From Hyphomicrobiales bacterium (GTDB taxonomy: Bacteria; Pseudomonadota; Alphaproteobacteria; Rhizobiales; Rhizobiaceae), in NCBI GenBank assembly GCA_900469345.1, contig UBWZ01000016.1, positions 1 through 64,000 of the forward strand: a stretch of DNA of 64,000 nt, in the 5' to 3' direction. Numbering within the stretch: position 1 is the first letter of the stretch; each line of letters opens with the position of its first letter. The position numbers and the translations under genes are program-made. The notes under the pieces were generated by a model that saw only the letters and a program-made list of their open reading frames with translations, was not told where the DNA came from and ran no database searches. Shown here one piece after another: positions 47,927-59,284 of the stretch.

Positions 47927-49165
47927 TCATGGCGCTGTCTTGGCCTGCTTGCGAACAAAGTCGATGATCCTCGGCGCAATCTCCTTGCGAAACCGAGACC
48001 CGTTGAAGACCCCATAGTGGCCCACGTCAGGCTGGATGTAGTGCAACCGTTTTTCGTCCGGGATGTTGGTACAAATCGTCTGAGCCGCCTTGGTCTGGCC
48101 GAGCCCGGAGATGTCGTCGTTCTCGCCTTCGATGGTCATCAGCGCGACATTGCGGATGGCGCCGGTATCAACCTGCGTCGATCGATGCATCATCTCACCC
48201 TTGGGCAGGGCGTGTTTCATGAAGACGATGTCGACAGTCTGCAGATAAAACTCCTCCGTTAGATCCATGACGGCCAGATATTCATCGTAGAATTCCCGGT
48301 GTTTTTCAGCTGATTCGCCGTCGTTCTTGACGAGATGCTCGTAAAAATCCTGATGAGCCGTCACGTGGCGATCGAGATTCATCGACATGAAGCCGGAAAG
48401 CTGAAGAAAGCCGGGATACACCCTGCGCATAAATCCCGGCTGCGGCCACGGGACGGTCATGATGACATTGTCCTGGAACCACTCGAGCGGATGTTCCTTC
48501 GCCAGCTTGTTGACGGCGGTAGGGTTTATGCGCGTGTCAATCGGGCCACCCATCAGTACCATGGAGGCCGGTGCCGCAGGGTCCTGCCTCTCTTCCATCA
48601 CAGCGACGGCTGCGAGAACAGGCACCGATGGCTGACAGACGCCTATGACATGGACACCGGGCCCGATGGCTCCGATCATCTCGATGACGTAGTCCATGTA
48701 ATCGTTCAGGTCGAAATGGCCTTGGTCGACCGGAACCATTCGCGCATCGATCCAATCGGTGATGTAGACATCGGCGTGCGGAAGAAGAGCCTCAACGGTG
48801 CCACGCAGCAGTGTGGCGTAGTGGCCGGACATAGGTGCTACCACCAGGATCTTCTGGTCTGGAGCGCGATCAATGGGCAGATCTCGGGTAAAGCGCAGGA
48901 GATTGCAAAATGGCTTCGACCAGACAATGTCTTCTCGTGTCGCCACGGAGGTGCCGCCAACGGAGGTATGGGCCAGCCCGAAAAGCGGCTTGCCGTAGCG
49001 GCGGGTCATCCGCTCGAAAACCTCAAGGCTTGCCGCCATGGTTCGACCGAGTTCGGTTTCAGCAAGCGGGTTGAGCGGATTGGCGAAGAAGAGGCGTGCG
49101 GCATCCGCTGCGGCTCGCACCGGCACCATCGCTGCGTGGTTCATTTCATAGAGCTGATAGAACAT
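47927..49165 (-). CDS. phaZ: Intracellular polyhydroxybutyrate depolymerase
   Basis: PhaZ mobilises the storage polymer polyhydroxybutyrate inside the cell. The 412-residue protein matches the intracellular PHB depolymerase family. Instead of the serine of a lipase box it has C177 in VIGVCQPSVPV, the known cysteine-nucleophile variant. The histidine in DVGHYGVF near the C-terminus completes the triad. ATG at 49165 starts the conserved MFYQLYEMNHAAM after AGGAGGAAGAGGCC; the frame is open to 49237 without family residues. It is divergent from the nitroreductase gene. Confidence 0.93.
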   Translation of the reverse strand: MFYQLYEMNHAAMVPVRAAADAARLFFANPLNPLAETELGRTMAASLEVFERMTRRYGKPLFGLAHTSVGGTSVATREDIVWSKPFCNLLRFTRDLPIDRAPDQKILVVAPMSGHYATLLRGTVEALLPHADVYITDWIDARMVPVDQGHFDLNDYMDYVIEMIGAIGPGVHVIGVCQPSVPVLAAVAVMEERQDPAAPASMVLMGGPIDTRINPTAVNKLAKEHPLEWFQDNVIMTVPWPQPGFMRRVYPGFLQLSGFMSMNLDRHVTAHQDFYEHLVKNDGESAEKHREFYDEYLAVMDLTEEFYLQTVDIVFMKHALPKGEMMHRSTQVDTGAIRNVALMTIEGENDDISGLGQTKAAQTICTNIPDEKRLHYIQPDVGHYGVFNGSRFRKEIAPRIIDFVRKQAKTAP

Positions 49166-49296
49166 GGCCTCTTCCTCCTGTCCGCAATGCCTTGGCGTGA
49201 TGCCCAATGGCATATCCCCGCCGTCTGCCTTCTGCAAAGCTCATCTTTGTGCTTATGCTTGGTGCTGGCACAGTACTCAAACTAAATGAGGCAGAC

Positions 49297-49896
49297 TTGA
49301 CCGATAGCAATAGCAGACATTCACCGTTTCCTATCGACACGTTTTTCCTGGACCGCTGGTCTCCACGCGCCTTCTCGGATGATTCGATCCCGGAGGAGAC
49401 GGTGTTGACCCTCCTCGAAGCCGCCCATTGGGCACCCTCCTCGGGCAATAACCAGCCATGGCGATTCATCTACGCCCGTCGGGAGACCGCCGAATGGCCA
49501 GGTCTGCTGGACCTTCTCACACCCGGCAATCAGCGTTGGGCAAAGAATGCCGCCGCGTTGGTGATCTTTGTTTCGAAGACATTCCGGGTCGCAACCGATG
49601 GAAGCCGCAAGCCAGCCTATACCCATGCGTTCGATACCGGCGCGGCCTGGTTCTCGCTTGCCGCCCAGGCCATGAGGCTTGGCTTTCACGCCCATGGCAT
49701 GGAGGGGGTGGATCGGGATAAGGCGATGGCCGTTCTCGGTATTCCCGAAGGTTACCGCGTCGAGGCCGCCGCCGCCATCGGCCGCATCGCGCCTGCCAGC
49801 ACCCTGCCAGACGATCTCGCCAGCAGGGAAGCGCCGAGCCAAAGACGGCCTCTTTCCGAGGTGGCTTTCGCGGGACGCTTCAGGAGCGAAGATTAA
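49297..49896 (+). CDS. Nitroreductase family protein
   Basis: This protein of 199 residues belongs to the FMN-dependent nitroreductase family. FLDRWSPRAFSDDSI, LEAAHWAPSSGNNQPWRFIYA and the AAWFSLAAQAMRLGFHAHGM stretch are typical. I choose TTG at 49297, which gives the family N-terminus (TDSNSRHSPFPID) and has GAGGC just upstream; ATG at 49207 would add 30 residues unlike the family and place the start 41 bases from the divergent phaZ start. The substrate is unknown. Its 3' end faces gyrB across a hairpin built of two parS-like sites. Confidence 0.82.
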   Translation: MTDSNSRHSPFPIDTFFLDRWSPRAFSDDSIPEETVLTLLEAAHWAPSSGNNQPWRFIYARRETAEWPGLLDLLTPGNQRWAKNAAALVIFVSKTFRVATDGSRKPAYTHAFDTGAAWFSLAAQAMRLGFHAHGMEGVDRDKAMAVLGIPEGYRVEAAAAIGRIAPASTLPDDLASREAPSQRRPLSEVAFAGRFRSED

Positions 49897-49901
49897 CAAA
49901 C

Positions 49902-49917
49902 TGTTTCACGTGAATCA
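49902..49917. other. parS-like site, left arm of hairpin
   Basis: TGTTTCACGTGAATCA matches the ParB-binding consensus TGTTTCACGTGAAACA at 15 of 16 positions. It is identical to the site in aroE. Binding by ParB is inferred from this match and from closeness to the origin. Confidence 0.62.
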
Positions 49918-49941
49918 TCTTTGAGGATGATTCACGTGAAA
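49904..49941. other. Perfect 16-bp inverted repeat between convergent nitroreductase gene and gyrB
   Basis: TTTCACGTGAATCATC (49904-49919) is repeated as its exact complement at 49926-49941 around the six-base loop TTTGAG. It could form a strong RNA hairpin for both converging transcripts, though neither side has a long T-tract. Each arm holds a parS-like core, so the structure may serve two roles. Confidence 0.85.
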
Positions 49942-49942
49942 A

Positions 49943-49943
<1 letters not shown>
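49928..49943. other. parS-like site, right arm of hairpin
   Basis: TGATTCACGTGAAAAC matches TGTTTCACGTGAAACA at 13 of 16 positions, and its reverse strand carries the shared core CACGTGAATCA. It touches the last base of the gyrB stop codon. It is weaker than its neighbour at 49902, and cooperative binding across 26 bp is possible. Confidence 0.45.
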
Positions 49944-52417
<2,474 letters not shown>

Positions 52418-52515
52418 TCACCGGTCGTATTTACCTTGGAATATAGGCAAGCCAAGGGCTTTTCTAAAGGTTGAGCCCTGCCGATACCAAGCGAAAACCG
52501 TGGAAATAGGGGGTA

Positions 52516-52881
52516 TCAGCGCTTAGCGCGAGCCTTTTCCAAAGCTGCGTCCATTTCGTCTATCACGTCGGCCGGGAGAGTGCGAATCCGGGCTGCCAGG
52601 CGATTGGCAAACGCGGTGTATGAGGCGGGCAATCCGGCGGTATCAAGGCTCACCTTAGGGTGGGAGGCATCCGCAAGCCTGAACAGTTCCTCTGCCTCAT
52701 CCCAGATAATGTTGAAAAAGCCGACGATCCGCTGAAGCAGTTCGAAGCTGGGACGACCTCGTTGTCCATGCTCAAGAGCCGAAAGATAGGCAGGGGTGAC
52801 GCCGATGGCCTCGGCCAGGGCACGCTGCGTCACACCCCGTTTGCGACGGAGTTCCCGCAGGGCAGTTCCGAACGGGGTCAC
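52516..52881 (-). CDS. XRE-family transcriptional regulator
   Basis: This 121-residue protein has an N-terminal helix-turn-helix of the XRE/Cro type (residues 4-65; GVTQRALAEAIGVTPAYLSALEHGQRG as its recognisable segment) and a C-terminal helical part with no domain I can name. It could bind DNA as a dimer. It overlaps the upstream smr gene by four bases (52878-52881), so it is the last gene of the tim44-mltA-smr-xre run. Its targets are unknown; autoregulation or control of gyrB next door cannot be judged from sequence. Confidence 0.88.
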   Translation of the reverse strand: MTPFGTALRELRRKRGVTQRALAEAIGVTPAYLSALEHGQRGRPSFELLQRIVGFFNIIWDEAEELFRLADASHPKVSLDTAGLPASYTAFANRLAARIRTLPADVIDEMDAALEKARAKR

Positions 52882-53453
52882 AAGCGTTCTCCGCGACTCC
52901 TCGAAAGGCGCACATACATCGCGCCTTCACCGCCGTGATGCCGCGCCGCCCATTCATAGGATGAGATGAGAAAGCGGAATTCCATTTTCGAAAACCAGAG
53001 TGGAACGGCGCGTCGAAGGACCCCTTCGCTTCCCATCGAACTTCCCTTGCCCGTGATCACGAGAACATGACGCAGACCACGACGATGGGCACGCTCCAGA
53101 AAGTCCAGCAGCAGGTCGTGGGCTTCATCCTGAAACATACCATGGAGATCGAGGCGCGCTTCGATCGCAAGGCGCCCCTTCGCGAGCTTACGCTGCGTTG
53201 GCTTTTCGAGCGGATGATGGATGCCAGCCGGCGGCTTCTTCGGTCCGAGCTGCATTACCTCCGAAGGCGGAACCGGGGCGGCCTTTGAGATCGCAGCTGC
53301 CTTGACGGCAGCTTCGGCGGCCGCCTGCTGTCGCTCCTCTTCCTTCTCGTATTCCAGAATATCCTTCATGCGGCCGGGCAAGGCGCGGGCCGACTTGGCG
53401 ACCTTTCCCCACAGGATCCGCTCCTGCGGATCGAGCTTGCGGCCGCCGCTCAT
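52878..53453 (-). CDS. Smr domain protein
   Basis: This 191-residue protein has a C-terminal Smr domain, the small MutS-related fold with nicking-endonuclease or RNA-cleaving activity. LDLHGM at about 107-112 and HVLVITGKGSS are the two signature segments. The N-terminal 90 residues are charged and alanine-rich without a clear fold. It is a stand-alone Smr with no MutS part. It overlaps mltA upstream and the XRE gene downstream, each by four bases, so the three are translationally coupled. Confidence 0.9.
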   Translation of the reverse strand: MSGGRKLDPQERILWGKVAKSARALPGRMKDILEYEKEEERQQAAAEAAVKAAAISKAAPVPPSEVMQLGPKKPPAGIHHPLEKPTQRKLAKGRLAIEARLDLHGMFQDEAHDLLLDFLERAHRRGLRHVLVITGKGSSMGSEGVLRRAVPLWFSKMEFRFLISSYEWAARHHGGEGAMYVRLSRSRGERL

Positions 53454-54580
53454 CCTGCTCGCCCGGCGCTGACTCTGTCTGCGGCCTGGTTCGGAACGAG
53501 GATATAGAAATCGGCATCGTTGCGGACAGTGCCTGCAAGCTCCCCTGCCCCGAAACCGGAGCCAGTGAAGATGTCGCCGCGCGCCGGTCCGACGATCGCC
53601 GTCCCGGTATCGAGCGCCAGCATCAACCTGGCAAATGGCTTGCCTCGATCCAGATGCGTCAGAGTTTGCGAGTGGATGAAGAACGGGTACCCGAAGGTAT
53701 GGATCTTTCGGTCAACTGCGAGCGCGCGGCCGGGCACCAGAGGTACTTTCGCCGCAGCAATGGGCCCGAGTGCCGGATCCGACACATCCGCTTCGCGGAA
53801 GAAAATGTAAGATCGGTTATGCCACAGGATTTCGTCAACCTGATCAGGGTGGTCGGCCAGCCAGTGTCGGATAGACTGCATCGAAATACGGTCCGGCGCG
53901 ATTTCACCACGGTCAATCAGCAGCTTTCCAACGGGCGAAAAGGGATGACCCGCTTTCGCGGCATAGGTTATCCGCTTGACTGCGCCATCCCGGTATCTCA
54001 GGCGCGCAGCACCCTGGACGTGGGCGAAAAACACATCAACCTTTGACCGTGCCCAGGCAATCTCAAGATCACGACCGGCGAGATGTCCCTGGTCGATTTC
54101 GCGCCTGTCCGCATAGGCCAGGATGCTGCCGCCTGCCCGGCCGGCAAACATGTAGGACGGGTCCATGCCCGCCGGGCGGCTGGTATCGTCGATGTCCAAG
54201 AGGTCGTCGGGGCGACGGTAAAACGGAAACTGCCACTCGCTGTCCGGGTGGTCGTCTACCTCCACTTCGGGCTCGTAAAAGGCCGTCACAAAACCTGACC
54301 GGCCATCGCTGCGCTCTATTCGAAACGGAACGGTATTGTCTTCAAAAAATACCCGCGCAGCGTCAGCGGATCCTGTCACACCGGCTGCAGCCTGAAGTAA
54401 CGGAACCAGATCTGCAGCCGTCAGGCCAAGCGAGCCGGTTCGGTATTGTTTCACCCCCTCGATATGATCGAGGCACGCTGCCATGGCTGCCAGAAGAGAA
54501 CGGGGATCGTCCTCTCCCCATCCCGGCAGATCGTCGAAGCTGCTGCGCAGCAGTCGGTAATCCGGCGAAGGTGCGTTCAT
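53450..54580 (-). CDS. mltA: Membrane-bound lytic murein transglycosylase A
   Basis: MltA cleaves glycan strands of peptidoglycan with formation of anhydromuropeptides. The 376-residue protein shows the family core GFVTAFYEPEVEV, the middle domain, and the catalytic region LALDTGTAIVGPARGDIFTGSG with D324 and D336 as candidates for the essential aspartate. Unlike the Escherichia coli lipoprotein there is no signal peptide or lipobox at the annotated start (MNAPSPDYRLLRSS), and the upstream frame offers none. It overlaps tim44 and smr by four bases each. Confidence 0.92.
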   Translation of the reverse strand: MNAPSPDYRLLRSSFDDLPGWGEDDPRSLLAAMAACLDHIEGVKQYRTGSLGLTAADLVPLLQAAAGVTGSADAARVFFEDNTVPFRIERSDGRSGFVTAFYEPEVEVDDHPDSEWQFPFYRRPDDLLDIDDTSRPAGMDPSYMFAGRAGGSILAYADRREIDQGHLAGRDLEIAWARSKVDVFFAHVQGAARLRYRDGAVKRITYAAKAGHPFSPVGKLLIDRGEIAPDRISMQSIRHWLADHPDQVDEILWHNRSYIFFREADVSDPALGPIAAAKVPLVPGRALAVDRKIHTFGYPFFIHSQTLTHLDRGKPFARLMLALDTGTAIVGPARGDIFTGSGFGAGELAGTVRNDADFYILVPNQAADRVSAGRAG

Positions 54581-55275
54581 TGCTCGGATTCGGTCGCTAT
54601 CAGTTTCCAGTTCGGATCGCGTGAGCGCGTATCGCGCGCGAATGTCCAGATATCGGTGACCTCGGCAACCGCCTCCTGGTCCCCGTCGATCATGGCCCCC
54701 GCCTTGTCGAAGGTCGCGGAAATCAGCTGGCTAACGATCCTGATGGTGACCTGGGCTTCGCTGTCCTTCATCACGACCTGCTGAAGGTCCGCCTTGTCGA
54801 TGCCGACAAAGGTCGATTTGACAACCTCGCCGCGCTTCTCCCGTTCAGCGATCGCGCTTTCAAAGCCCTCGTAAACCTCCTTCGATAGAAGGCTCTTGAG
54901 GGTCTTCCGGTCGCCGTCGGCAAAAGCCATGACGATCATCTCGTAGGCCAGCCGGGCGCCATTGACGAACTCCCGCGGACGGAAGCTCGGATCGATCCTG
55001 ATCAAATTGCGCAAAGCTCCGTTCAGAGGCGTCTCGGGCTTCGAGAAGCTGTCGACTTCCGCGTAGCGCTGCTCGTCCTCGACACCGTCGCGTCGCGGCA
55101 GGGTCACGACCTTGCTGTCGTCAGCTCCAGGAGCCTTGGCAGCATCGCGCCCTCCGAAGGGATCGGCCGGCGGCTTCTCATTGCCTGTGCGGCGGCCCAA
55201 AACGCTCCTCAGCTGAAAGAAAATCAGGACTGCGGCGACCAGGAAAAACAGTGTTATGAAGTCGTTCGAACCCAT
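54577..55275 (-). CDS. Tim44/TimA family inner membrane protein
   Basis: This 232-residue protein has one N-terminal membrane segment (about 6-23, FITLFFLVAAVLIFFQL) and a Tim44-like C-terminal domain (about 85-228), the bacterial relatives of the mitochondrial import protein Tim44. LLSKEVYEGFESAI, STFVGIDKADL and VTDIWTFARDTRSRDPNWKLIAT are typical. Bacterial members are anchored in the inner membrane and face the cytoplasm; their partner proteins are not settled. It opens the coupled run tim44-mltA-smr-xre and is divergent from fxsA. Confidence 0.9.
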   Translation of the reverse strand: MGSNDFITLFFLVAAVLIFFQLRSVLGRRTGNEKPPADPFGGRDAAKAPGADDSKVVTLPRRDGVEDEQRYAEVDSFSKPETPLNGALRNLIRIDPSFRPREFVNGARLAYEMIVMAFADGDRKTLKSLLSKEVYEGFESAIAEREKRGEVVKSTFVGIDKADLQQVVMKDSEAQVTIRIVSQLISATFDKAGAMIDGDQEAVAEVTDIWTFARDTRSRDPNWKLIATESEQ

Positions 55276-55392
55276 GTGACCCGCATTAGTCCTTTAAATG
55301 TTTCTATTCGTGTTCATATAGTCTTCTCTACGCCATCTTCAAATAGCGGGTTCCGGGTGATCCGGCGACAGGCAAACCGCCAGGACCATAGC

Positions 55393-55908
55393 ATGCGCCT
55401 TTCCTTTCTTCCCATTCTTGTCCTCGTCTGGCCACTGGCGGAGATTGCTGGCTTCGTGATCGTCGGCCGGGCGATCGGCCTCCTCTGGACGCTCGGCTTG
55501 GTCGCGGGAACCACCGTCCTTGGTGGCCTGATGCTTCGCGCCCAGGGCGTCCATCTGCTGAAACAGCTTTCTGCGCTTGGGCGGAAAGGCGAAGTGCCCG
55601 GGCAGATGATGGTGGACGGGGCTATGGTCGTCGTCGCCAGCATCCTTCTCCTCCTGCCCGGCTTTCTGTCGGATATCGTTGGGCTTCTGCTGCTGATCCC
55701 GCTGGTGCGAAGGGGTCTTTGGTCTTTGGTTGGTAAACGGGTCGTCGTCGTCCAAACAGGCCCGAACGATCTGGCAAGGACCGGCCGACCCGCAGGTCAC
55801 CCGACCTCCCCTGATGCTTCGCGAGGCCCGGTGATCGATCTCGAGCAGGACGATTACCGCCGGGACCCGACGTCGCCGTGGTCACGCGCCGACCGCCCCA
55901 AAGACTGA
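55393..55908 (+). CDS. fxsA: FxsA family membrane protein
   Basis: FxsA (SuzZ) is a small inner-membrane protein; in Escherichia coli it relieves exclusion of phage T7 by the F plasmid. The 171-residue protein has hydrophobic segments near 3-20, 28-45 and 75-100, the WPLAEIAGFVIVGRAIG start and the LRAQGVHLLKQL link. ATG at 55393 starts the family sequence MRLSFLPILVLVWPLAEI; the open frame back to 55276 has no family match. secB follows after 77 bases on the same strand. Confidence 0.9.
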   Translation: MRLSFLPILVLVWPLAEIAGFVIVGRAIGLLWTLGLVAGTTVLGGLMLRAQGVHLLKQLSALGRKGEVPGQMMVDGAMVVVASILLLLPGFLSDIVGLLLLIPLVRRGLWSLVGKRVVVVQTGPNDLARTGRPAGHPTSPDASRGPVIDLEQDDYRRDPTSPWSRADRPKD

Positions 55909-55985
55909 CGGTCCTTTGGCCAGGGTTGTAAGGCGTTAGGCGAAATGTTAGAGGGCCTCGACCCTTTTATCCCCGAGGATGACCC

Positions 55986-56462
55986 ATGGCAGATGATACA
56001 AACCAGGCCGCAACGCCTTCACTCAGCATTCTCGCCCAGTATACGAAGGACCTGTCCTTCGAAAATCCGGGGGCACCGCGCTCGCTTCAGGCTCGCGACA
56101 AGGCTCCGGGCATCAATATCAGCGTAAATGTCAACGCCAATCCTTTGTCGGAAACCGATTTCGACGTCGTGCTTTCCCTTAATGCGGAAGCAACGGATGA
56201 AGGCAAGATCGTTTTTGCGGCTGAGCTCGTCTACGGCGGCGTCTTCCGCATCACAGATTTCCCGCAGGAACACATGCTGCCTCTGCTGTTCATCGAATGC
56301 CCGCGGCTGCTGTTCCCCTTCGCGCGCCAGATCATCGCCGACGTCACGCGGAACGGCGGCTTCCCGCCGCTGATGATCGACCCGATCGACTTCGCCCAGA
56401 TGTTTTCCCAGCGCATGGCTGAAGAACAGGCCAAGTCCAAGGTTCAGGCTCTCAACAGCTGA
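55986..56462 (+). CDS. secB: Export chaperone SecB
   Basis: SecB is a tetrameric cytoplasmic chaperone that keeps precursors unfolded and hands them to SecA. The 158-residue protein has the conserved [29 protein letters not shown] and [25 protein letters not shown], where the SecA contact surface lies. It is convergent with dnaQ; a GC-rich stem lies between them. Confidence 0.97.
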   Translation: MADDTNQAATPSLSILAQYTKDLSFENPGAPRSLQARDKAPGINISVNVNANPLSETDFDVVLSLNAEATDEGKIVFAAELVYGGVFRITDFPQEHMLPLLFIECPRLLFPFARQIIADVTRNGGFPPLMIDPIDFAQMFSQRMAEEQAKSKVQALNS

Positions 56463-56475
56463 TAGGCACGATAGC

Positions 56476-56504
56476 GACGGCTGCCGGAGCGTTCCGGCGC
56501 CGTC
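56476..56504. terminator. GC-rich stem between secB and dnaQ
   Basis: GACGGCTGCCGGA (56476-56488) pairs with TCCGGCGCCGTC (56493-56504) with a single bulged T around a four-base loop. It sits 13 bases after the secB stop and faces the dnaQ stop. No T-tract follows on either side, so termination may need Rho. Confidence 0.5.
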
Positions 56505-56510
56505 AGTCCT

Positions 56511-57218
56511 TCAGGAAGCCGAACCGTATTTCAGCCAGATTGCCTTTTCCTTCAGCGTTGCCACCATGGCAGCGTGCGCCGCTAGATCTCCAGCCGTCAA
56601 CCGGCTCGGCAGCGGACGCGGCCGGCCCACGGGACCGGCTATCAGCACGTCTTCCACCTCGATGACCGTCGCGCTCTGCTCCGCGCCCATCAGCCCGAAA
56701 GCGGCCTGACGGCCGCCCGTCATCTCGATATAGACTTCCGCCAGAAGCTCGGAGTCGAGCAGGGCGCCATGCTTCGTGCGGTGACCGTTGTCGATGCCGT
56801 AACGCCGGCAGAGCGCGTCCAGGGAATTGGGTCCCATGGGGTGCTTGCGTCGAGCCATCGACAGGGTATCGACCACGCGGTCGGGCGGCACCGGCGGGAG
56901 ACCTAAGCGTTCGAACTCTGCATTGATGAAACCCATATCGAAGGTCGCATTGTGTGCGATCCACTTGGCGCCTTCGAAGAATTCGACGATCTCCGATACC
57001 ACGTCGCCGAAAGTCGGTTTGTCCTTCAGAAATTCATCTGTGATGCCGTGAACCGCCAGCGCATCGGGATGCACCTTGCGGTCGCCCGGGTTGATGTAGA
57101 TGTGCAATGTGCGACCGGTAGGGAAGTTGTTGATCAGCTCGATACCGCCGATCTCGATGATGCGGTCAAACCGGCTCTCGAGCCCCGTGGTCTCGGTGTC
57201 GAAAATGATCTCACGCAT
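56511..57218 (-). CDS. dnaQ: DNA polymerase III epsilon subunit (proofreading exonuclease)
   Basis: DnaQ is the 3'-5' proofreading exonuclease of the replicative polymerase. The 235-residue protein has ExoI as FDTETTGLE (D7, E9), ExoII as IAHNATFDMGFIN and the DEDDh-type ExoIII in HGALLDSELLAEVY. It overlaps coaE by eight bases and is the last gene of the run maf-aroE-coaE-dnaQ, transcribed away from the putative origin. Confidence 0.96.
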   Translation of the reverse strand: MREIIFDTETTGLESRFDRIIEIGGIELINNFPTGRTLHIYINPGDRKVHPDALAVHGITDEFLKDKPTFGDVVSEIVEFFEGAKWIAHNATFDMGFINAEFERLGLPPVPPDRVVDTLSMARRKHPMGPNSLDALCRRYGIDNGHRTKHGALLDSELLAEVYIEMTGGRQAAFGLMGAEQSATVIEVEDVLIAGPVGRPRPLPSRLTAGDLAAHAAMVATLKEKAIWLKYGSAS

Positions 57219-57816
57219 GTTGTTCGCTCATCCTTCCGGATCTCAGGGAGCCAATGATCTGCCTGACCCGTTGCCTGGCCGCGTCGATACCAGTGCCGGT
57301 GTCGACCAGGAAATCAGCGCGCTGGCGTTTTTCCGCGTCCGGCATCTGGCGTGACAGGATCATATCTAGTTTCTCCTCCGTCATGCCCGGCCGCGCAAGC
57401 ACCCTTTCACGCTGAACCTGTGGATCACAGGTAACGACCACGACGGTATCGACCCGTTCCTCCCCGCCGGTCTCGAACAGGAGAGGAATGTCCAGGACGA
57501 CGAGATCCGCTCCGCTCGACCTCTGCTGGTCGAGAAACAGATATTCTCGTTGCCGCACCAGCGGATGAATGATGCTTTCGAGAAGTGGGAGCTTTTCCGG
57601 CACCGCGGCGAGGTCCCGCGACAGTTGCTGGCGGTCGACGACCCCCGTCCCGACGGCGTCGGGGAACACATCGCGCAAAGCCGCCACACCCTCATGACGG
57701 TAGATTTCATGGACGTTTGCATCTGCATCGTTGACCGGGATGCCCTCATCCGCAAACATCTTTGCCGTGGTCGACTTGCCCATGCCGATGGATCCAGTCA
57801 GACCGATGACGATCAT
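57211..57816 (-). CDS. coaE: Dephospho-CoA kinase
   Basis: CoaE adds the 3'-phosphate in the last step of coenzyme A synthesis. The 201-residue P-loop kinase begins [21 protein letters not shown] with Walker A at 6-14, and has [14 protein letters not shown], the CoA-site signature, and [21 protein letters not shown]. It overlaps aroE by four bases and dnaQ by eight, so translation is coupled. Both ends of CoA synthesis, CoaA and CoaE, lie in this window. Confidence 0.97.
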   Translation of the reverse strand: MIVIGLTGSIGMGKSTTAKMFADEGIPVNDADANVHEIYRHEGVAALRDVFPDAVGTGVVDRQQLSRDLAAVPEKLPLLESIIHPLVRQREYLFLDQQRSSGADLVVLDIPLLFETGGEERVDTVVVVTCDPQVQRERVLARPGMTEEKLDMILSRQMPDAEKRQRADFLVDTGTGIDAARQRVRQIIGSLRSGRMSEQHA

Positions 57817-58673
57817 GCGTGGCGCTCCATGTCGGCGATGACCAAGCGGCGCAAATCTTCATCCACCGACGGACGGATGCCGAACCATTTTTCGAAACCG
57901 GGAGCCGCCTGATGGAGCAGCATGCCGAGCCCGTCGACCGTGGCCAGACCCTGGTCGTGCGCCTGCTGAAGCAGCGGCGTGACAAGCGGTACATAGACGA
58001 GGTCGGTGACGACGGCATTAGACGAGAGCGCAGTGAAGTTTAGCTCCATCGCCTCCCCGCCGTCCATGCCGAGCGAGGTTGTGTTGACGAACAGGCCGGC
58101 CCCTTGCATCACTTCCGGCAGGGCCTCAAGACCGTGAGCGTGAATGCGTGCACCAAATCGATCTGCCAGTTCCCGGGCTCGAGAGACCGTGCGGTTGACC
58201 ACGTGGATCTCGCCGATGCCCCTATCGCGCACGGCCTGGATCACGGCCCGGCTGGCCCCGCCGGCTCCGAGGATCACCACCCTTGCGGTTCTCTCCCAGC
58301 CGGGGTGCTGCTGATTGAGATTGGCGGTAAATCCGAATGGATCCGTGTTGGTCGCGGTCAGGCGCCCGTCTTCCAACCACACCGTGTTGGCCGCCCCCAG
58401 CTCCTCGGCGATATCGTCGCGTCGATCCGCTAGCCGACACGCAGCTTCCTTGTGCGGGATGGTGACATTGCCTCCGCGATACGGCCCACCCTCCTTTAGT
58501 GCGGAAAAGAAGGCGGCAAAGTCGTCTGCCTGGACGGCTTCGGCCCGGTAGCTTCCCGGCAGACCGTAGCGGGCGAGCCAGTGGTTATGAATGATTGGCG
58601 AGCGGGAATGCTTGATCGGCCAACCGGTAACGAATGCATCCCGGCGCAATTCTGTTTCACGTGAATCAGCCAT
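57813..58673 (-). CDS. aroE: Shikimate dehydrogenase
   Basis: AroE reduces 3-dehydroshikimate to shikimate with NADPH in aromatic amino acid synthesis. The 286-residue protein has the shikimate site [10 protein letters not shown] and [10 protein letters not shown] with its catalytic lysine, and the Rossmann loop [14 protein letters not shown] at 58673 gives [17 protein letters not shown]; the open frame to 58856 lies inside maf and is unlike AroE. Codons 3-7 (ADSRET region) contain a parS-like 16-mer. It overlaps maf by eight bases and coaE by four. Confidence 0.95.
   Translation of the reverse strand: MADSRETELRRDAFVTGWPIKHSRSPIIHNHWLARYGLPGSYRAEAVQADDFAAFFSALKEGGPYRGGNVTIPHKEAACRLADRRDDIAEELGAANTVWLEDGRLTATNTDPFGFTANLNQQHPGWERTARVVILGAGGASRAVIQAVRDRGIGEIHVVNRTVSRARELADRFGARIHAHGLEALPEVMQGAGLFVNTTSLGMDGGEAMELNFTALSSNAVVTDLVYVPLVTPLLQQAHDQGLATVDGLGMLLHQAAPGFEKWFGIRPSVDEDLRRLVIADMERHA
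58653..58668. other. parS-like site inside the aroE start
   Basis: TGTTTCACGTGAATCA matches TGTTTCACGTGAAACA at 15 of 16 positions and lies in the coding sequence for residues DSRET of AroE. It is 1.5 kb from the DnaA box at 60191. Among the four sites this one is nearest the putative origin and equals the site at 49902 exactly. Confidence 0.65.
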
Positions 58674-59259
58674 CGATCGCACCGAGCTCGCGGAGCTTTT
58701 CCAGGAGCGGCAGCATGGGCAGCCCGAGAATGGTAAAATAATCACCTTCGATCTTTTCGAAGAGCTGTATGCCCTCGCCTTCGAATTGGTAAGCGCCGAC
58801 GCTTCCGAAGACTTTGTCGCCCACCCGGGCAAGATACCGATCGATAAACTCTTCACTCAGGGGTCGGACAGTCAGGTCAGCATGCGACACATGCCTCCAT
58901 AGCACCCTGCCATCCGAGACCAACGCTACGGCGCTGTTAAGCCTGTGTCGTGCACCGGACAGCGAGAGCAAGGTTTCCTTAGCCTCAAGCAACGAGCCAG
59001 GCTTGTGGTAGACGCGACTGGCGAGCGACATGGTCTGATCCGATCCAAGGACAAGGCATCCGGGACGCCTTGCGCTGACGTCTGCAGCCTTGGCTTCCGC
59101 AAGAGCCAGGGCCACCTCGTCGGGAGATGCCCCGAGAAGCGTTTTCTCAAGCGCTCTTTCATCGACACTGGCCGGACAGGCCTCGAAAGTGAGCCCCGCA
59201 TTGTCCATCAGCATGCGGCGAAAAGGGCTGGAAGATGCCAGCACGAGGGATTGCTTCAC
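58666..59259 (-). CDS. maf: Maf family nucleotide pyrophosphatase
   Basis: Maf proteins hydrolyse non-canonical or modified nucleoside triphosphates and affect septum formation. This 197-residue copy has [12 protein letters not shown] at the N-terminus, the ASVDE motif and [11 protein letters not shown] choose GTG at 59259, because GGAG lies seven bases upstream and the protein then starts as [13 protein letters not shown]; a TTG at 59271 would use that site as coding sequence. It overlaps aroE by eight bases. The dTTP/UTP and m7GTP subfamilies are not separated here. Confidence 0.92.
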   Translation of the reverse strand: MKQSLVLASSSPFRRMLMDNAGLTFEACPASVDERALEKTLLGASPDEVALALAEAKAADVSARRPGCLVLGSDQTMSLASRVYHKPGSLLEAKETLLSLSGARHRLNSAVALVSDGRVLWRHVSHADLTVRPLSEEFIDRYLARVGDKVFGSVGAYQFEGEGIQLFEKIEGDYFTILGLPMLPLLEKLRELGAIDG

Positions 59260-59284
59260 GGTGATCTCCAAAGGTCAGCGCCCC

